A stretch of DNA of 64,000 bases from Datisca glomerata (GCA_003255025.1 QANY01005361.1:382715-446714); one strand, 5' to 3'; positions 11,083 through 23,105 are shown, counted from the first letter of the stretch. Program-made: numbers and translations. The notes: generated by a model from the sequence alone, not told the origin.

Positions 11083-12364
11083 ATGAATAAGGACAAGATA
11101 TTTAAGCTTGCTAAGGGATTCAGAGGTAGGGCGAAGAATTGCATAAGGATTTCAAGAGAGAGAGTCGAGAAGGCCTTGCAGTATTCCTACAGAGATCGCC
11201 GCAACAAGAAGCGAGATATGCGCTCCCTTTGGATCCAGCGTATCAATGCTGGCACCCGCATTCATGGTGTATGTAGCAGTTTTCTTTTATCTTTTAATTT
11301 ATCGTAAATCTGCATTTGTTATTCATGGGCTACTATTAACTACTCATTTATTTGATATTCCACATTTGCTTCCTCTATTATTACGAACTCTAGAATTCCT
11401 TGCGTTAGAGTGGTTCAAGTACGCAGTGCTGGATCAATTAGATAGTTATCTTTTTCTTCTTCCTAATAGGAAACACAAGCTAAGATTGAATCAAATACGA
11501 GAGAAAAAATAGAATTTAACTTGATTACTTGAGAACTTTAAGAAACATTGGTGTGTATAAAACAAATGTGCAACCGCAGACCATGTGTGTTGCGTGGTTG
11601 AATTTGAATCTGTTTTTGCACGTCCATCTACTCATTCAGGGATGGATAAGCAGAACTTTGCATGCTAATTGCCAAATGCTATACGCCTGTTCACTCTTGC
11701 CTCACATATGCCTTATAGATCCAAACTCTGGTTTTGAGCATTTTGTTTGTTACTTAGTTTCTTTTCTCCTTATACACACAGTGGTGGTACATTTACTGAT
11801 CTTGTACAAAGGATTATTCCATGAGTAATTATAGACCGACCAAGTTATAGACCAAGTTCGTGCCAATCGTTCATAAGTTGTTTTATCGTTCAGTAAAATG
11901 ATTAGTAAATTAACTTATGAATAATTGACATGTCACTTGATCAATTAAATCTTGGACTAATTTGGTCAGTGTGAATTACTCTTCTTTCATACTCTCATTT
12001 GTCTCTCATACTCAACAGAGAGGAGTGACCATGTTACAAACTCCTTCCCTTTTACATTTGTATGATTTTACTCTTTTGAAACACTATGCATAGACAGCTT
12101 GAGGTTGTAACTTCATATCAGTCTATATTATGTTCATTGGGAGAATTGAGCTTCCTTTTTCTCTGCTCTCAGGTTAATTATGGAAATTTCATGCATGGGC
12201 TGATGAAGGAGAATATTCAACTGAACAGGAAGGTTTTGTCGGAACTGTCTATGCACGAACCATATAGTTTCAAAGCCTTGGTAGATATATCTTGCAACGC
12301 ATTCCCTGGAAACAAGAATGATGCAGTTCCTCCCCGGAAGGAAGGCCTTTCAATTGTTTTGTAA
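11083..12364 (+). CDS. RPL20: ribosomal protein bL20, nuclear gene for organelle (mitochondrial-type) ribosome, two coding exons
   Basis: Coding exons are 11083-11268 and 12173-12364, giving 125 residues. The 904-bp intron starts GTATGT and ends CTCTCAG and falls between codons (phase 0). Exon 1 begins [15 protein letters not shown] and carries the conserved bL20 run [19 protein letters not shown] and the WIQRINAG motif. Exon 2 continues [20 protein letters not shown] and ends LSIVL. Length and text match the short plant nuclear L20 protein of the mitochondrial large subunit, which binds 23S-type rRNA early in assembly. An in-frame ATG 21 bases upstream (11062) exists, but a splice acceptor overlaps it, so I chose 11083. 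No cleavable presequence is evident, as in related plant copies. No stop or frameshift breaks either exon; among nearby sequences this is the clearest functional gene. Confidence 0.93.
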
Positions 12365-13730
12365 TTGTTGATTATGTAGTTCTGGTTGTTTCCCATGGTC
12401 TTCTAAAAATTGTATTGAGCAGAAACAGAGCCGAATGAGAATGTGTTACTTGTTTTAATCACTGCTTGTCAAGTCTATGATAGACTATGATTTCCTTATA
12501 TCTACCATTAATTTCTCTAATGAACTTCCCCATCCGCCCCGCCTCCTCTCTTCAGTTTTGCACTAATAGAGGAGGTGCTGGTGGTATCATTAGACTCAAT
12601 ATGAGGTAATTTTCCGTGTGTGGTGCTTTTAGCACTCTTTCACTTACTCGCTGTGGCTACTCAGTCGTAAGAAGATGCTACATAAATTGGAGGAGGCTCA
12701 TTGAGAAGTTAAGAGTTCTGTAAATGAAAGATGTGGTTTATCTTAGTAAATGGTATTTTCTTATATTGTGTAATTTGTTTACATGTCTGAAGTAGAAAAG
12801 TGCTGTTGCACACAAACAATTAGCTTTATTTTTTTAAAGCTTCCTACACAGAAAATTGCCTTAAAGTCACTTGTTTGATATAGAGTTTGTATGTTATTAG
12901 CATTGGTCAAGATGATTGATTATGCTCAATATATACTATTGTAATATAGATTGATTATGCTCAATATATACTATTGTACTAGAACACTTAGCTATAATAA
13001 AAAAAAAGCAAATTGTAAAGTTTAACTAAGAAAAGTGTATTAAATTAGTTATTGATTCAAGAGTTTAATAATAGAAGTGATTAAGAATAATAAAAGTGCA
13101 AGGCATCTAAAATCCCTTTAACTTTTGTTTCATGATTTTTATTTTGATTCTGAAATATAACTCAATTGAATTCTTCACACCCCAAATAGATATAGTTCAA
13201 GACTAATGAAATGTTAATATATATGATATGTGAAAACTTTTTTTTTTATTAAAACATTCCCAGACATATCTTATGAGTCATTTAAAATCGACAATATATA
13301 TAATAACGGTATAACTGCAAAAAATCAATTTATAAAATAAATTTACCTCTGATAATTATATTATAATAATGATCACATAAAGAAAGCACGACTGAATTTA
13401 TATGGAAAAGAAGAAAATAATTTCTGAATTATGAGAAAATAATGATAAAAATTTAAATATAAACAAAATTAGAATTTGTGAGAAAATGAAATGAATCAAA
13501 GCATAATTAAAAAAAATACACTTAATAATTCATTCTAATCTAATTAATCTCACAGTTTCTAGTGATAATAAGAATAAACATGAAATGAAATTATTAAGTG
13601 TTCAATTTAAGGATATGAAACAATGAGGGAATAAGAAACATGTAAACCCACGTTTTTTAAGGGTGTATTTATAATTTTAATCCCCCACTGATGCTATAAA
13701 TGATTACACCCTAGTGAAAACCTAACCTAA
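12365..13730. other. 3' flank of L20 and AT-rich intergenic DNA
   Basis: The first few hundred bases are probably the L20 3' UTR and terminator, though no single polyadenylation signal stands out. A 30-bp direct duplication (12914-12943 and 12949-12978, GATTGATTATGCTCAATATA...) is the only structure. 13000-13620 is very AT-rich with nothing recognisable. Confidence 0.4.
12914..12978. repeat. 30-bp tandem duplication
   Basis: Two identical 30-base copies beginning GATTGATTATGCTCAATATA are separated by ATATA. Confidence 0.9.
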
Positions 13731-13733
13731 TAT

Positions 13734-14044
13734 TATAAATACTTTCCTATCTCTCACTTTCCATCACTCTCTCTCTCCCTCGCAACTTCTCCCTTGCAAC
13801 CTCTCCCCAGCGAAACCCCTCGGTGTTCTTCACCTTCTTCTTCGTGTCATCTTTGACAGCTCTCTAGCATTGATTATTGGTAAGCAATTTTTTTTTCCTT
13901 TATTTCATTTCTTCTTTTCCTCTTTTCTTTTCATCTAAAGGTTGAAATACCCAATTATGAAATTTCTTTGATTTCAGCAAATTTCTTCCCCATCTATCTC
14001 TGCTCGTCGTACCGTCGTTGCTTCGTCGGCGTGCTTCGATTTCG
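13734..14044 (+). promoter_or_regulatory. candidate promoter and untranslated exons of an unidentified transcript
   Basis: A TATA box (TATAAATA, 13734-13741) is followed by a CT-rich leader (13760-13879) ending at a donor (ATTG then GTAAGC). An acceptor (TTTGATTTCAG) then opens a block 13979-14044 that ends TTTCG before GTAAGA. Downstream there is only CT-rich DNA and a possible small exon near 14728. No product can be assigned. It could equally be the leader of a decayed retroelement. Confidence 0.28.
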
Positions 14045-14074
14045 GTAAGATTTTTCCTCTTTACTTCCTTTCTG

Positions 14075-14335
14075 TGCCTTTGAGATCTCACAGTCTCCAT
14101 CTCCCCTCAGTTTCTGTTTTGTCTCAGTCTCTCTTTCTTTTCCTCTCTATTTCTCCGTCTCCCTCTCGTTATTTCTCTCAGTCTCCCTCTCGTTATCTCT
14201 CTCTCTCTCTCTCCTTGGTCTCCCTCTTCCCCCTCTGTTTCTGTTCTCTCTCTCTCTCTATTTTTCTCGGTCCCTCTCTCCTTCGTCTACCTCCCCCTTT
14301 GTTCTGTCTCTCTCCCTCTTCTTCATCTCCTTTTT
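14075..14335 (+). repeat. CT-rich low-complexity tract
   Basis: Dense TCTCTC and CCCTCT runs. A plus-strand open frame across it (Ser/Leu-rich, 101 codons) is a composition artefact. Confidence 0.8.
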
Positions 14336-15174
14336 ATGTTCTCAAGTTATACGGTTGGATGTCATCATGTTCATGTTAGTGTCCATAAATTTTAAGTGAC
14401 ATCAAGTATTAAGACACTCAATCTGTCATGTTCACGTTCATGTTACAAGTTCAAGTTGTGAATCAGTTCTAGTTAGGTTGTTAATCGAGAGATATGTCTA
14501 GTCGAATAATGATAAAAAAAGTATAAGTATCAACAAATATAAGTACAAGTTCAAGTTATATGTTAACCATAAAATCAATGTGTCATTACAAGTATTTTAT
14601 CTAATTTAATAGACCAGTGAATGTATGAAATTAAATTTGTATGAGTTATATGTTTACATTTTTGTCATGTGAAACTTATTAATATGTGGGTTTACTTACT
14701 TAATATTTTTAATACTCACCCCCATAGATGAATATGTTGCAAGTGATGGCGAGCATCAGGAGTGGGACTGTCATAGACAGCAAAAATATGAGATTTTTCA
14801 CAGTTTATGATTATATAATGTTAGAAACAAATGTTCAAGCTTAGTTACTATTGTTTCATGAATTTTATGAATTTTCATGTTTGACTTTCATGTTTTATGA
14901 ATTTTCGTGCTTGACATTATTACAGTTTAATAAATCATTTAATTCAAATTAATGAGTTAATTTTCTTTTAAAATAATTTTATGCTTCCGTTATTTAACGT
15001 TAAAATTAGGACAAAATTAGGGTTTTCAATTTGAGGATTTTCTCAAATTAGGATTTTAATTGAATTGAGTAACACACTTGGGCTTGATGCAATTTATCTT
15101 GGGCTGTTTGTTGTTGTGGGCGGGGCACTTGGATTGTGCTTGTTTGATTGGACAAGGTTGGAGCAAATAATTGG
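14336..15174. other. AT-rich spacer
   Basis: No gene is supported. TTCATGTTTGACTTTCATGTTTTATGAATTTTC-like phrases repeat at 14855-14915. The end of the block is the left flank of the hAT insertion. Confidence 0.3.
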
Positions 15175-16182
15175 GCTGGTAATAGAGGTGGCAAGTGGGT
15201 TGGTTTGGCCTGTGAAACCGGTTCGTTAAAGCTCGGCACGGATTGACTTGTGTATGAATAGTATCGGGTCGGTTTAGGCCCGTGGGCCAAACCCGGGCCT
15301 TCGTGTGCTATGGCCCGACCGGGACCGGCCTGGATACATGGCTCGGCCTGGCCCGTGGACCCTTGACATCTTCCTTATTAATAGGACATCTTACCACTAG
15401 GCCAAAACTATTTTTTGTGTAAATATTGTTTGTGTTATATTTTTATTGTCTTTCAATACATTTCGTCAAATACTTTATTAAATATATTTTTAAGATAAAT
15501 GTATTTAATTAAATAGATAGATAATATTTTTTGTTTAAATGAATATTATATTAAAAAATGAAAAATACGACCAGGGTCCAATGAGGTTTTTTCCAACGAG
15601 GTTAGCCTGGGGGAGGGGGGGTTAATTATTTAGATTGTTACAAGTGATTGATAAATAGATAGGTGTCAACGTAGTTGAGATGTGCCTAATTTATAGTGAT
15701 GCAAATTTTAAATTTAATAAATAATAAATAATAAATTTATGATACTTAGAGTCTCCATGATTATTATAACTTTTTATTTAAATGAATATTTTATTGGGAT
15801 GTACTTAACTTTTAGTGATGCAACTATTTAATAAAATAATTATTTTACTTAATATGACAAGTTTTTCTATTGAGATCTAATGTAAAAAAATAATTAAAAG
15901 AAAAGTAACATGACTTTCATATAGCTTAGTGGTAATTTGTATATTTCATCTATTCCTCACCAAAGTTCAACTCTCCTCATCTACATTTTTTAGAATTACA
16001 TCACATTAAAGGGAGGGAAAACATATCGGTTCGGTTATTAAATCAGGACTGGCCCGTGAATCGACCCCGACCTGTGTAAGGGAGGAAAAACTGGCCGGTT
16101 CGGTTATTTAATCGGGATCGACCAGTGAACCGCTCGGGCCGAGCCTTGCCGGGCCAGCCCGGTTGCCACCTTTAGCTGGCAA
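15175..16182. mobile_element. non-autonomous hAT-like element with 8-bp target duplication
   Basis: The element itself is 15183-16174 (992 bp). Its ends are imperfect terminal inverted repeats: TAGAGGTGGCAA at the left and TTGCCACCTTTA at the right. They are flanked by 8-bp target-site duplications GCTGGTAA (15175-15182) and GCTGGCAA (16175-16182), with one mismatch. An 8-bp duplication and short TIRs are hAT hallmarks. The subterminal regions are GC-rich and full of GGCCCG/CGGGCC motifs in both orientations (15195-15360 and 16030-16165). The middle is AT-rich and non-coding, so it would need a transposase in trans. The minus-strand frame at 15048-15290 crosses the left border and is not a gene. 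Confidence 0.85.
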
Positions 16183-18680
16183 TTGCATGGCATCTTGTGG
16201 GCTTAACTTGTAGAAACTTAGGCTGCTTTGATAGCAGCTTGGGATTGCTTCGCACGTGTTGAAGCTTCGGCTAATTTGACGAGTAACTTGTGGTTCGGTT
16301 TAGATTTTACAAAAATTAGGTATTTAGTCTAGTTTGTTTTTCACTTTTGTTAAATGATATTTTTTTTATTTTATAAATATAGTCAAAATTTCAAAGCAGC
16401 CCCTCACTCTCTCGATCTCCTCTCTCGTGATCTCCTTCATTTCTCTCTTGTGGTCCTTGCTAGTTTCTTATTTCTCACTGGGTTCTTCGTCTGGCTTGTT
16501 ATTCATCGGTTATTGCATGATTTTCTCGCCATTGTGCTCTCATCGTCGGCCTTTTTTTAGTGTTCTAGTTTGGGTTTCGAAGGTCTAGTTTTAGGACAAT
16601 AATTTCTGGTTTCTTGCTATCGTATTCTGATTTTCTCGCATTCATATGGTTTTGGGCTTTATTTTCTTGTTTGATTTTGGAGACATTGAAGCTCCAAAGT
16701 GGAGAATTAGGAAATGCATTGAGAGAGAGGTGAAGAAAAATGAGGAGAAGACGAGTTTGAGTGTGGTAAGGTGTATGATACTAGTATGATATATGATTAT
16801 TACAGATGGTATATAAAAACATACTACGATATATTGATGGTATATTAAAATATATTGTAGTATATAAATACATCATAATATACCACAGATAGTATATAAA
16901 AAATATAATAGGGTATATTGACCGTATATTAAAATATACTATATTATATAAATATATGCCATAGTATATTTTTATATTTCATAGTATACATGTACATAAA
17001 ATTCTTCTAGATTTATAAAAAAAAATTACGGTTACAAAAAAATTAATCATTCTTACAAATACAATTTTTTTTTGTCATTCTTTTACTTATTTTTAAAAAT
17101 GAACTATTTTTTTAAATGAGCCATAGATAAATTGCACCCAACGGTTGACTGCTTGGGCTTGGACAATATTGGACTATTTCAACTTAGAATTCGACACCCT
17201 TTTAACATGTTTTTTATGGATTGAATACACACAAAAAATTAAGTAATTTCTAAAAATAATATTCTTGAAATAATTGCCAAAGATATCACATAAATTCTCA
17301 TATATTCACATATCCCATTAAATCGTTACTTAAAGCATACTTTTATGGACTTTACACAACCCCAACTAATTTATTATCGGTCCCAACAATTCAAGCATGA
17401 AAAAGACTAATGCCACGATGAACAATTTGAAAAGAATTCATGCAAAACACTTGAGTATGTCAAAACAATTAGTAAGTGATCAGAAAAGCTATAACATCAT
17501 TTCGATTCTTGTGGGTGTGCACTAAGTCATAACCTTCTTACCACAAGTCACAATACATAAAACATTGAAGAATTCTCCAAATAAAAGTCTCAACTTTCTA
17601 TCCTTACTAATAGATTTATCATTTCAGTTCGATCAGTTTAGTTCAAAGAATTGCTCTCTTGAAGTTAGAAACAGACAAGCACTTAAATAAAAAGACATTT
17701 TAGGACAAACAAAGGAATGAACATTGATCAAAAGATAGGCTTCTTGATTGCTTTCAACTTTCAACAATTCTTACCACAAACTGACTTTATGATTTTAAAG
17801 GTCAAATTGAAGTGTGAATAAGATGATAGAGCATGATGCACAAAAGATGAGGATAATATTGTCTTCTAGAGATGTTAGAAGACTTAGCACAATTTTTTTA
17901 CTACTTTTTTCCAGTTTCTTTCCTTTTTTGCTATTTTTTTCTCAACGCAACTTTCACATGACTTAGTAAATTTAAATAAAGATTTCCAAATTGACTAATA
18001 TGATCCTTCAGCATTACAACTAACATATAAAAAACATGTAATGGTGTTAAAAAATAGCAAGTATCTGATTCAAAAGATCAATAAAAGTTGATAAGTTGTT
18101 TTCTCATCTCTCATCATTAACTCATAAAAAATATATATGCTTAAATTATTGGCGGTTATGCCTCAAAACATGTGTATTGACATTATGATATGAAATGAGG
18201 ATTATATTTTTCTTATAATTGTTCTTTTAAATTATTGTTGAATACTTTATATAAATATCTAAAAATTCTATATTCATTAATCAGACTATAATCTTGTATT
18301 AGTATGAGATGATTAAGATCATAGATAATGAATAAAATTGTCAGCAAAATATTAAAGTATGAAATCTTTGAAGAATGCTTGTTAGTAGGGTTGACAAAAA
18401 ATAATAATTATGAATGCATGTGATCTAGATTCGGATAATTGATGTGAACAAACATCTTAGTGAATGTATTTCATATAATGAGATTATATATGACTGGACC
18501 GATGTGAATTAATATACTTATCAACGTGTTGTTTATCATAAAAATTTAATACACATCAATTCGTTGATCATATGTAGATCAATCTGAATTCTGAGTAGTC
18601 ATGAACTCCTATGCATGTCTACTGGATATTTTGATTCACTCGTTAAAGTTTGTTTGTAAAATAAGCGAGTGACTTTTGTT
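16183..18680. other. intergenic AT-rich DNA
   Basis: No gene is supported. 16780-16990 contains three loose repeats of GGTATATTAAAATATA / AGTATATAAA. 17200-18670 is AT-rich with no recognisable motif; parts could be decayed retroelement 3' sequence. Confidence 0.35.
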
Positions 18681-18689
18681 TTGGAGATT

Positions 18690-18925
18690 CAGTGATGTGG
18701 ATGGCTGGGTACATGATCTTACAAGATTTAGAATCCAAGCTTTCCTAACCGGGGGGGTGAGACGAGGTGTAGCGCAGTCTGGTCAGCGCAGTCTGGTCAG
18801 CGCATCTGTTTTGGGTACAGAGGGCCATAGGTTCGAATCCTGTCACCTTGATGTGGTATTCTCAGGGGCCGAAGTGCAAAGCCCCGTAGCTTATCCGTGG
18901 TCAGGAAGGCAGGCGAAGAGCGCAC
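18690..18925 (+). other. probable mitochondrial DNA insert (NUMT)
   Basis: The sequence around the mitochondrial-type trnP is GC-richer than its surroundings (for example 18700-18760 and 18852-18925, with GGGGCCGAAGTGCAAAGCCCC). Borders are guessed from the change in composition. Confidence 0.45.
18763..18851 (+). tRNA. trnP: mitochondrial-type trnP(UGG), pseudogene with a 14-bp duplication in the D arm
   Basis: The acceptor strands CGAGGTG and CACCTTG pair with one G-T wobble, the anticodon loop reads TTTTGGGTA (UGG, proline), and GGTTCGAATCC is a good T arm. The D-arm segment GCGCAGTCTGGTCA is present twice in tandem (18772-18785 and 18786-18799), making the gene 89 rather than 75 bases. 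The text matches native plant mitochondrial trnP rather than plastid trnP. In nuclear DNA this is expected to be non-functional, and the doubled D arm would block normal folding. Confidence 0.85.
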
Positions 18926-19849
18926 ACTTAAAAAAATGAGAATTCTACGTGTGAAATGGATATATAATTTTTTTTTCTTCTTTTGAAACCCCTTATCAGG
19001 TTTTTAACGGATCGTATATTGGTTCCCTTAAATGTTAATTCTGGAACTGAATGGTTATTGAGCTCAAATTTATAATAAGATTTTAAAGTAATCATTCACT
19101 AGTGGATTAATGGTACTCACAGATCAAAAGGTATTTAGAGGGGTAGACCGATAATTTTAACCAACTTTAGTTTTTGAAACAATAATTGGAGGACATAACT
19201 ATATATAATGATTATATCAGTGGATTACATGAGAATACTCTGTAAATACATTCTATAATTTCTAAGAATGCAATTCCATATTTATAGTGGAGTAATAATT
19301 GAACTAATAAATAATATTATTTAATTAAAAATTTTAATTAATAATCTAGTTTATTAGAGTTTAGGATTAAGGTCTATGATCTCTAAGCCACATCTTTATT
19401 ACGCAGTTTAGGGTGTGAATATTTCAAGACATGAGAAAATGACTAACTTGCAAAAGAAATTTTTATTCTGAGGCAAGTATATAGTTATGAAATTATTAAG
19501 TGTGATTAATTAATTAATTAAACAATTTATATATATAAATATAATTTTCAGAAATTATATATATAAATATAATTTTCGAAAATTATATATATAAATAGTT
19601 ATCGATTATTTTTTAAATTATCGATAAGTGAGACAGAATATCTGATTTGTGAAATTAGATAATCAAATTATTATTAAATAATAATTTGAATCAACTAAAT
19701 CTGTTATTTGTTAAATGACAGATAAGTTAGTTGATAAGGATAATCATATATATCAATTTTGAATCAACTTATATCTAAATATTTATCTGATTAAAATAAA
19801 TATATAATTCGTAGTAATTGTCATGTGCCAATCAGTGATTGGGTATCAG
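18926..19849. other. AT-rich DNA, probably the 5' part of the following LTR
   Basis: No gene. A duplicated TATATATAAATATAATTTTC(A/G)GAAATTATA phrase occurs at 19530-19600. Given that the downstream LTR copy is about 1.7 kb long, some of this stretch may be the diverged start of the upstream LTR, but I could not align it by eye. Confidence 0.3.
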
Positions 19850-20630
19850 AGATTGACATGGACTACTGTAGTGCCACATGACGCTACAGTAGTGGGGGTG
19901 CAACATTGTAGTGCCACACGACACACTGCAGTGCCACATGACACTGTAGTTGTGCACAGTTGCAGTAGGTCCCACTACAATTGATAATTTTATAAATAAA
20001 TATTATTTCAATTTATCTCTAAAAATCTGATGCGCCATTATTTAGAAAATATTCAGATATTATTTTAATGGCCTCAGTTGATGGATCAGTTCATCAGTTC
20101 ATCAATCAAGAATTGAATTGAGAACATAGTTGGTATCATAGTGATTAAAAGTTAATGAAATCTGTAAAAGAATAATCATCGTATTCTTTTAGAGAATCGT
20201 CTCACTAAAGTCATTCTTAGTAAATCTCTAGATCTTATGGGTTAAGTATATCTAGTGATAGAAAAAGTATCTTGTAATATTCTATGTTCTCACACACATC
20301 CTAGTGCGTTGGAGATTGACTTATAAGATTTTGGTGTGGATCTTGGAGTCTACTGAACATTGAACGGTTTTGTGAGACGGGAGATCGATTGGTTTAGCAA
20401 AGTCGCTTGATATAAATTACAAGATGTATTTGATTCTTAACCTTGTATGTTATAGATTTAATGTATAAATATATAATTGATCCTAACTGATTGAAAAAGA
20501 GTTTGCAATAAAAATTTATTTGGTTATCGTGACGTTGCTCAAGTTTTGTTTTATTAAAAGATTCGATCTTTATTAAAAGTTTGATTTTTTAAATGGTTTC
20601 ACGCCACACGCTTCCACCGTGATAACCTAA
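19850..20630 (+). mobile_element. LTR (3' part) of a Copia-like element
   Basis: This stretch matches 22335-23105 over about 770 bp, with indels. Shared phrases include AAAATCTGAT-GCCATTATTTAGAAAATAT, AATTGAATTGAGAACATAGTTGGT and GCGCCACACGCTT. It is followed at once by a primer-binding site, so it is the upstream LTR on the plus strand. Its upstream part holds several copies of GTAGTGCCACA-GACAC (19870-19960). Confidence 0.65.
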
Positions 20631-20634
20631 TAAG

Positions 20635-20647
20635 TGGTATTAGAGCG
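20635..20647 (+). other. primer-binding site, initiator-Met tRNA type
   Basis: TGGTATTAGAGCG lies next to the end of the LTR and differs by one base from the usual Copia TGGTATCAGAGC site. Confidence 0.6.
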
Positions 20648-21428
20648 GTCTTTATATATTTATACGTTAAATGTTGTGTGTGTTTTCTTGCATTATTCAT
20701 ATAATATGAGATGCGTATGGATGAATGGATGGTTTTATTTTTTGAATTTATAGAAAACAATGAATCGTTAATTATATGGTGATTATTGAGTTAGACTTTG
20801 TTCTTTTAATTTTTCTTTAGATCTCGGGTAAGCCATTTTGGGGCGTAAATTTTTTGTAATTTTATTTTGAGTATCTATTGTAGCTATTCCAATCGCGAGA
20901 AGATGAAGAACGCACGAGACGAACGACGGAGGAAAAAGAAATAAGAATTCTTTTCCTGCGTCGGCACGGGAACGATTAAAGCTTCCTGACAATGTCACCA
21001 AAATTTACTGTTCGGGCAATGTCGCCGGAAAATCAGCACCAGTAGCGGTAGCCATCGTCTGACAGTGGTAATAGTCGTCACATTCAGAGAAGTTTTGCAC
21101 AAACTCTGATACCAACCAACACTATCACTGTAATCCTAAGTTTTATATAATCCTATGTCTATCAATTATCCTTTTAAATTTTAAAATTAATATAATTTTA
21201 AAATTAATTATTAATTATTAATTTAAAAAAAATTAAAAATTAATAGGTTGATTGATTTTAACCCAAGTTTGACCACATCAAATAAAGTGTTTATTTGACT
21301 AAGTCAAAGTCAACTATTTTTAAAGGGATAATTATAGAAATTTTTTTTAATTAAGAAATAATTTTTTCTAATTAAATAAGATTTTGTTCAAAACTTGAAG
21401 ATTATAAAGACGGACATCAGGAGGAGAA
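20648..21428. other. short internal region of the LTR element
   Basis: Only about 0.8 kb separates the primer-binding site from the next LTR, so the element lacks gag-pol. Its right end, CGGACATCAGGAGGAGAA (21411-21428), is a polypurine tract just before the TG that starts the LTR. A foreign minus-strand fragment lies inside it (21005-21114). Confidence 0.55.
21005..21114 (-). mobile_element. opposite-strand Copia fragment: primer-binding site and gag start
   Basis: On the minus strand TGGTATCAGAG (21114-21104) is followed 48 bases later by an ATG (21055) opening a 16-residue frame, MATATGADFPATLPEQ, then a stop. This looks like the leader and gag start of a second, oppositely oriented Copia copy. 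Confidence 0.4.
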
Positions 21429-23105
21429 TGTAATATTTGAGAAATATGTATTCTTGAAATCCGCTTTGTAATATTATTTCTTTATTTCAAATGTTATAAT
21501 TTAGAAATACTCAATAGTCACTTGGTCTATTTTTAATTTATTTATTGTTAAATAATTGTTTAATTGTTATGTTTGATAATATGTCCATGCATAAGTCGAT
21601 TACATGTCATACATGAAAATCCCACATAATTTTATTTGATCGTGCATCTTATCAGTAAAAATATGGTTTATTAGGATTGTCCTAATATGTTTATATGTAT
21701 TATTTGATGAAATTAATTGCATGTAAACTGCTAGCTTTTAATTAGTTAAAACTTGATAATCACACCACACTAAGGGCTATAGTAACCTTTAGGATAACCG
21801 ACTTTAGTAAAAGAGTTTTATTAAAGTTTGATGAATATAATTAATTAGTTAATCTAAGTTCACCCAATTATGACTTAGGTGCTTTAGAATATTAAATGAA
21901 CTTAGACCAATGAGATTGGCATAACTGATTATTAAATTTTCATTGGATTATTATTTTAACTAGTAATTAATTTGAAATTAATTAATTAGTTAAAAATGAA
22001 ACCACATAATCCTAAAATAGTGAGTGAGAGAATGTTGACATGTCAATGCAACCTACGGTCTTCATTTTTAGTATAACACTGTGAGGTATAGTGAGGGACT
22101 AGAGATAGCTTTGTTTTCATCCCCCTAAGGAAGGTTTTGAGTTGTACCAATACCAACGTTGGACTTTCTTAAGAAGATAAGATGAAGTAATGTAATTTAG
22201 TTTTGACCGACTCTAAGGTTTCATATTCTAAATCAAGTCATGGAATCTGAAGTAATAAGTTATAGTCACAAAACCACAATTAAGTTTTCATGTAGATAGT
22301 TGTGAGTTGACCGAACAAGCGATACCTTTTTATTAATGGCACTACAGTGGTGCCGTGAGGCATAGTGTTTCAGGCACTATGCTACTTCACGACACACTAC
22401 AGTGCGGTGTGGCACTGCAATTGTGCACAGTTGTAGTGGCTCTCACTGCAATTGACAATTTTACAATTAAATATTATTTCAGTTTATCCCTAAAAATCTG
22501 ATATGCCATTATTTAGAAAATATACAAATATTATGCTAATGGCCTCAGTTCATGGATATGTTCATTAGTTCATCAATCAATAATTGAATTGAGAACATAG
22601 TTGGTGTCAGAGTGATTTTTCTCTGCGATTAAAAGGTAATCAAATCTCTAAAAGAATAATCATCGTGTTCTTTTATAGAATCGTCTCACTAAAGTACTTC
22701 TCAGTAAATCTCTAGATCCCATGTGTTGAGTACATCTAGAGACAAAAAAGTGTCTTGTAATATTCCACGTTCCCACGTACGTCATAGTGCGTTGATAATT
22801 GACTTGAAAGATTTTGATGTGGATCTCGGAGTCCACTGATCGTTGGAACAGTTTCGTGGGAGCGATGATCGATTGGTTTTGCAAGGACGCTTGATATAAA
22901 CTACAAGAGGTATTTGATTCCTAACATTGTATGTTGTCGATTTAATGTATAAATATGTAATGGATCCTGACTGATTGAAATAGAGTTTTCAATAACAAGT
23001 TTTTATTTGCTTATCATGAAGTTGCACAAGTTTTTTTTTAAAAGATTCGATCTTTACTAAAAGTTTAATTTTTTAGATGGCCTCGCGCCACACGCTTATG
23101 CCGTA
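21429..23105 (+). mobile_element. downstream LTR of the Copia-like element
   Basis: It begins TGTAATATTTGAG right after the polypurine tract and runs to where homology with the upstream LTR stops (about 23105), roughly 1.68 kb. The U3-like part holds a cluster of GGCACTACAGTG / CACTATGC motifs (22337-22440). Only the last 770 bp align with the upstream copy by eye. Confidence 0.55.

Noticed and set aside
14074..14379. 101-codon plus-strand frame
   Set aside because: Ser/Leu/Pro-rich product of the CT-rich tract, with no domain.
15048..15290. 80-codon minus-strand frame
   Set aside because: It crosses the left border of the hAT-like element, so the two halves have different origins.
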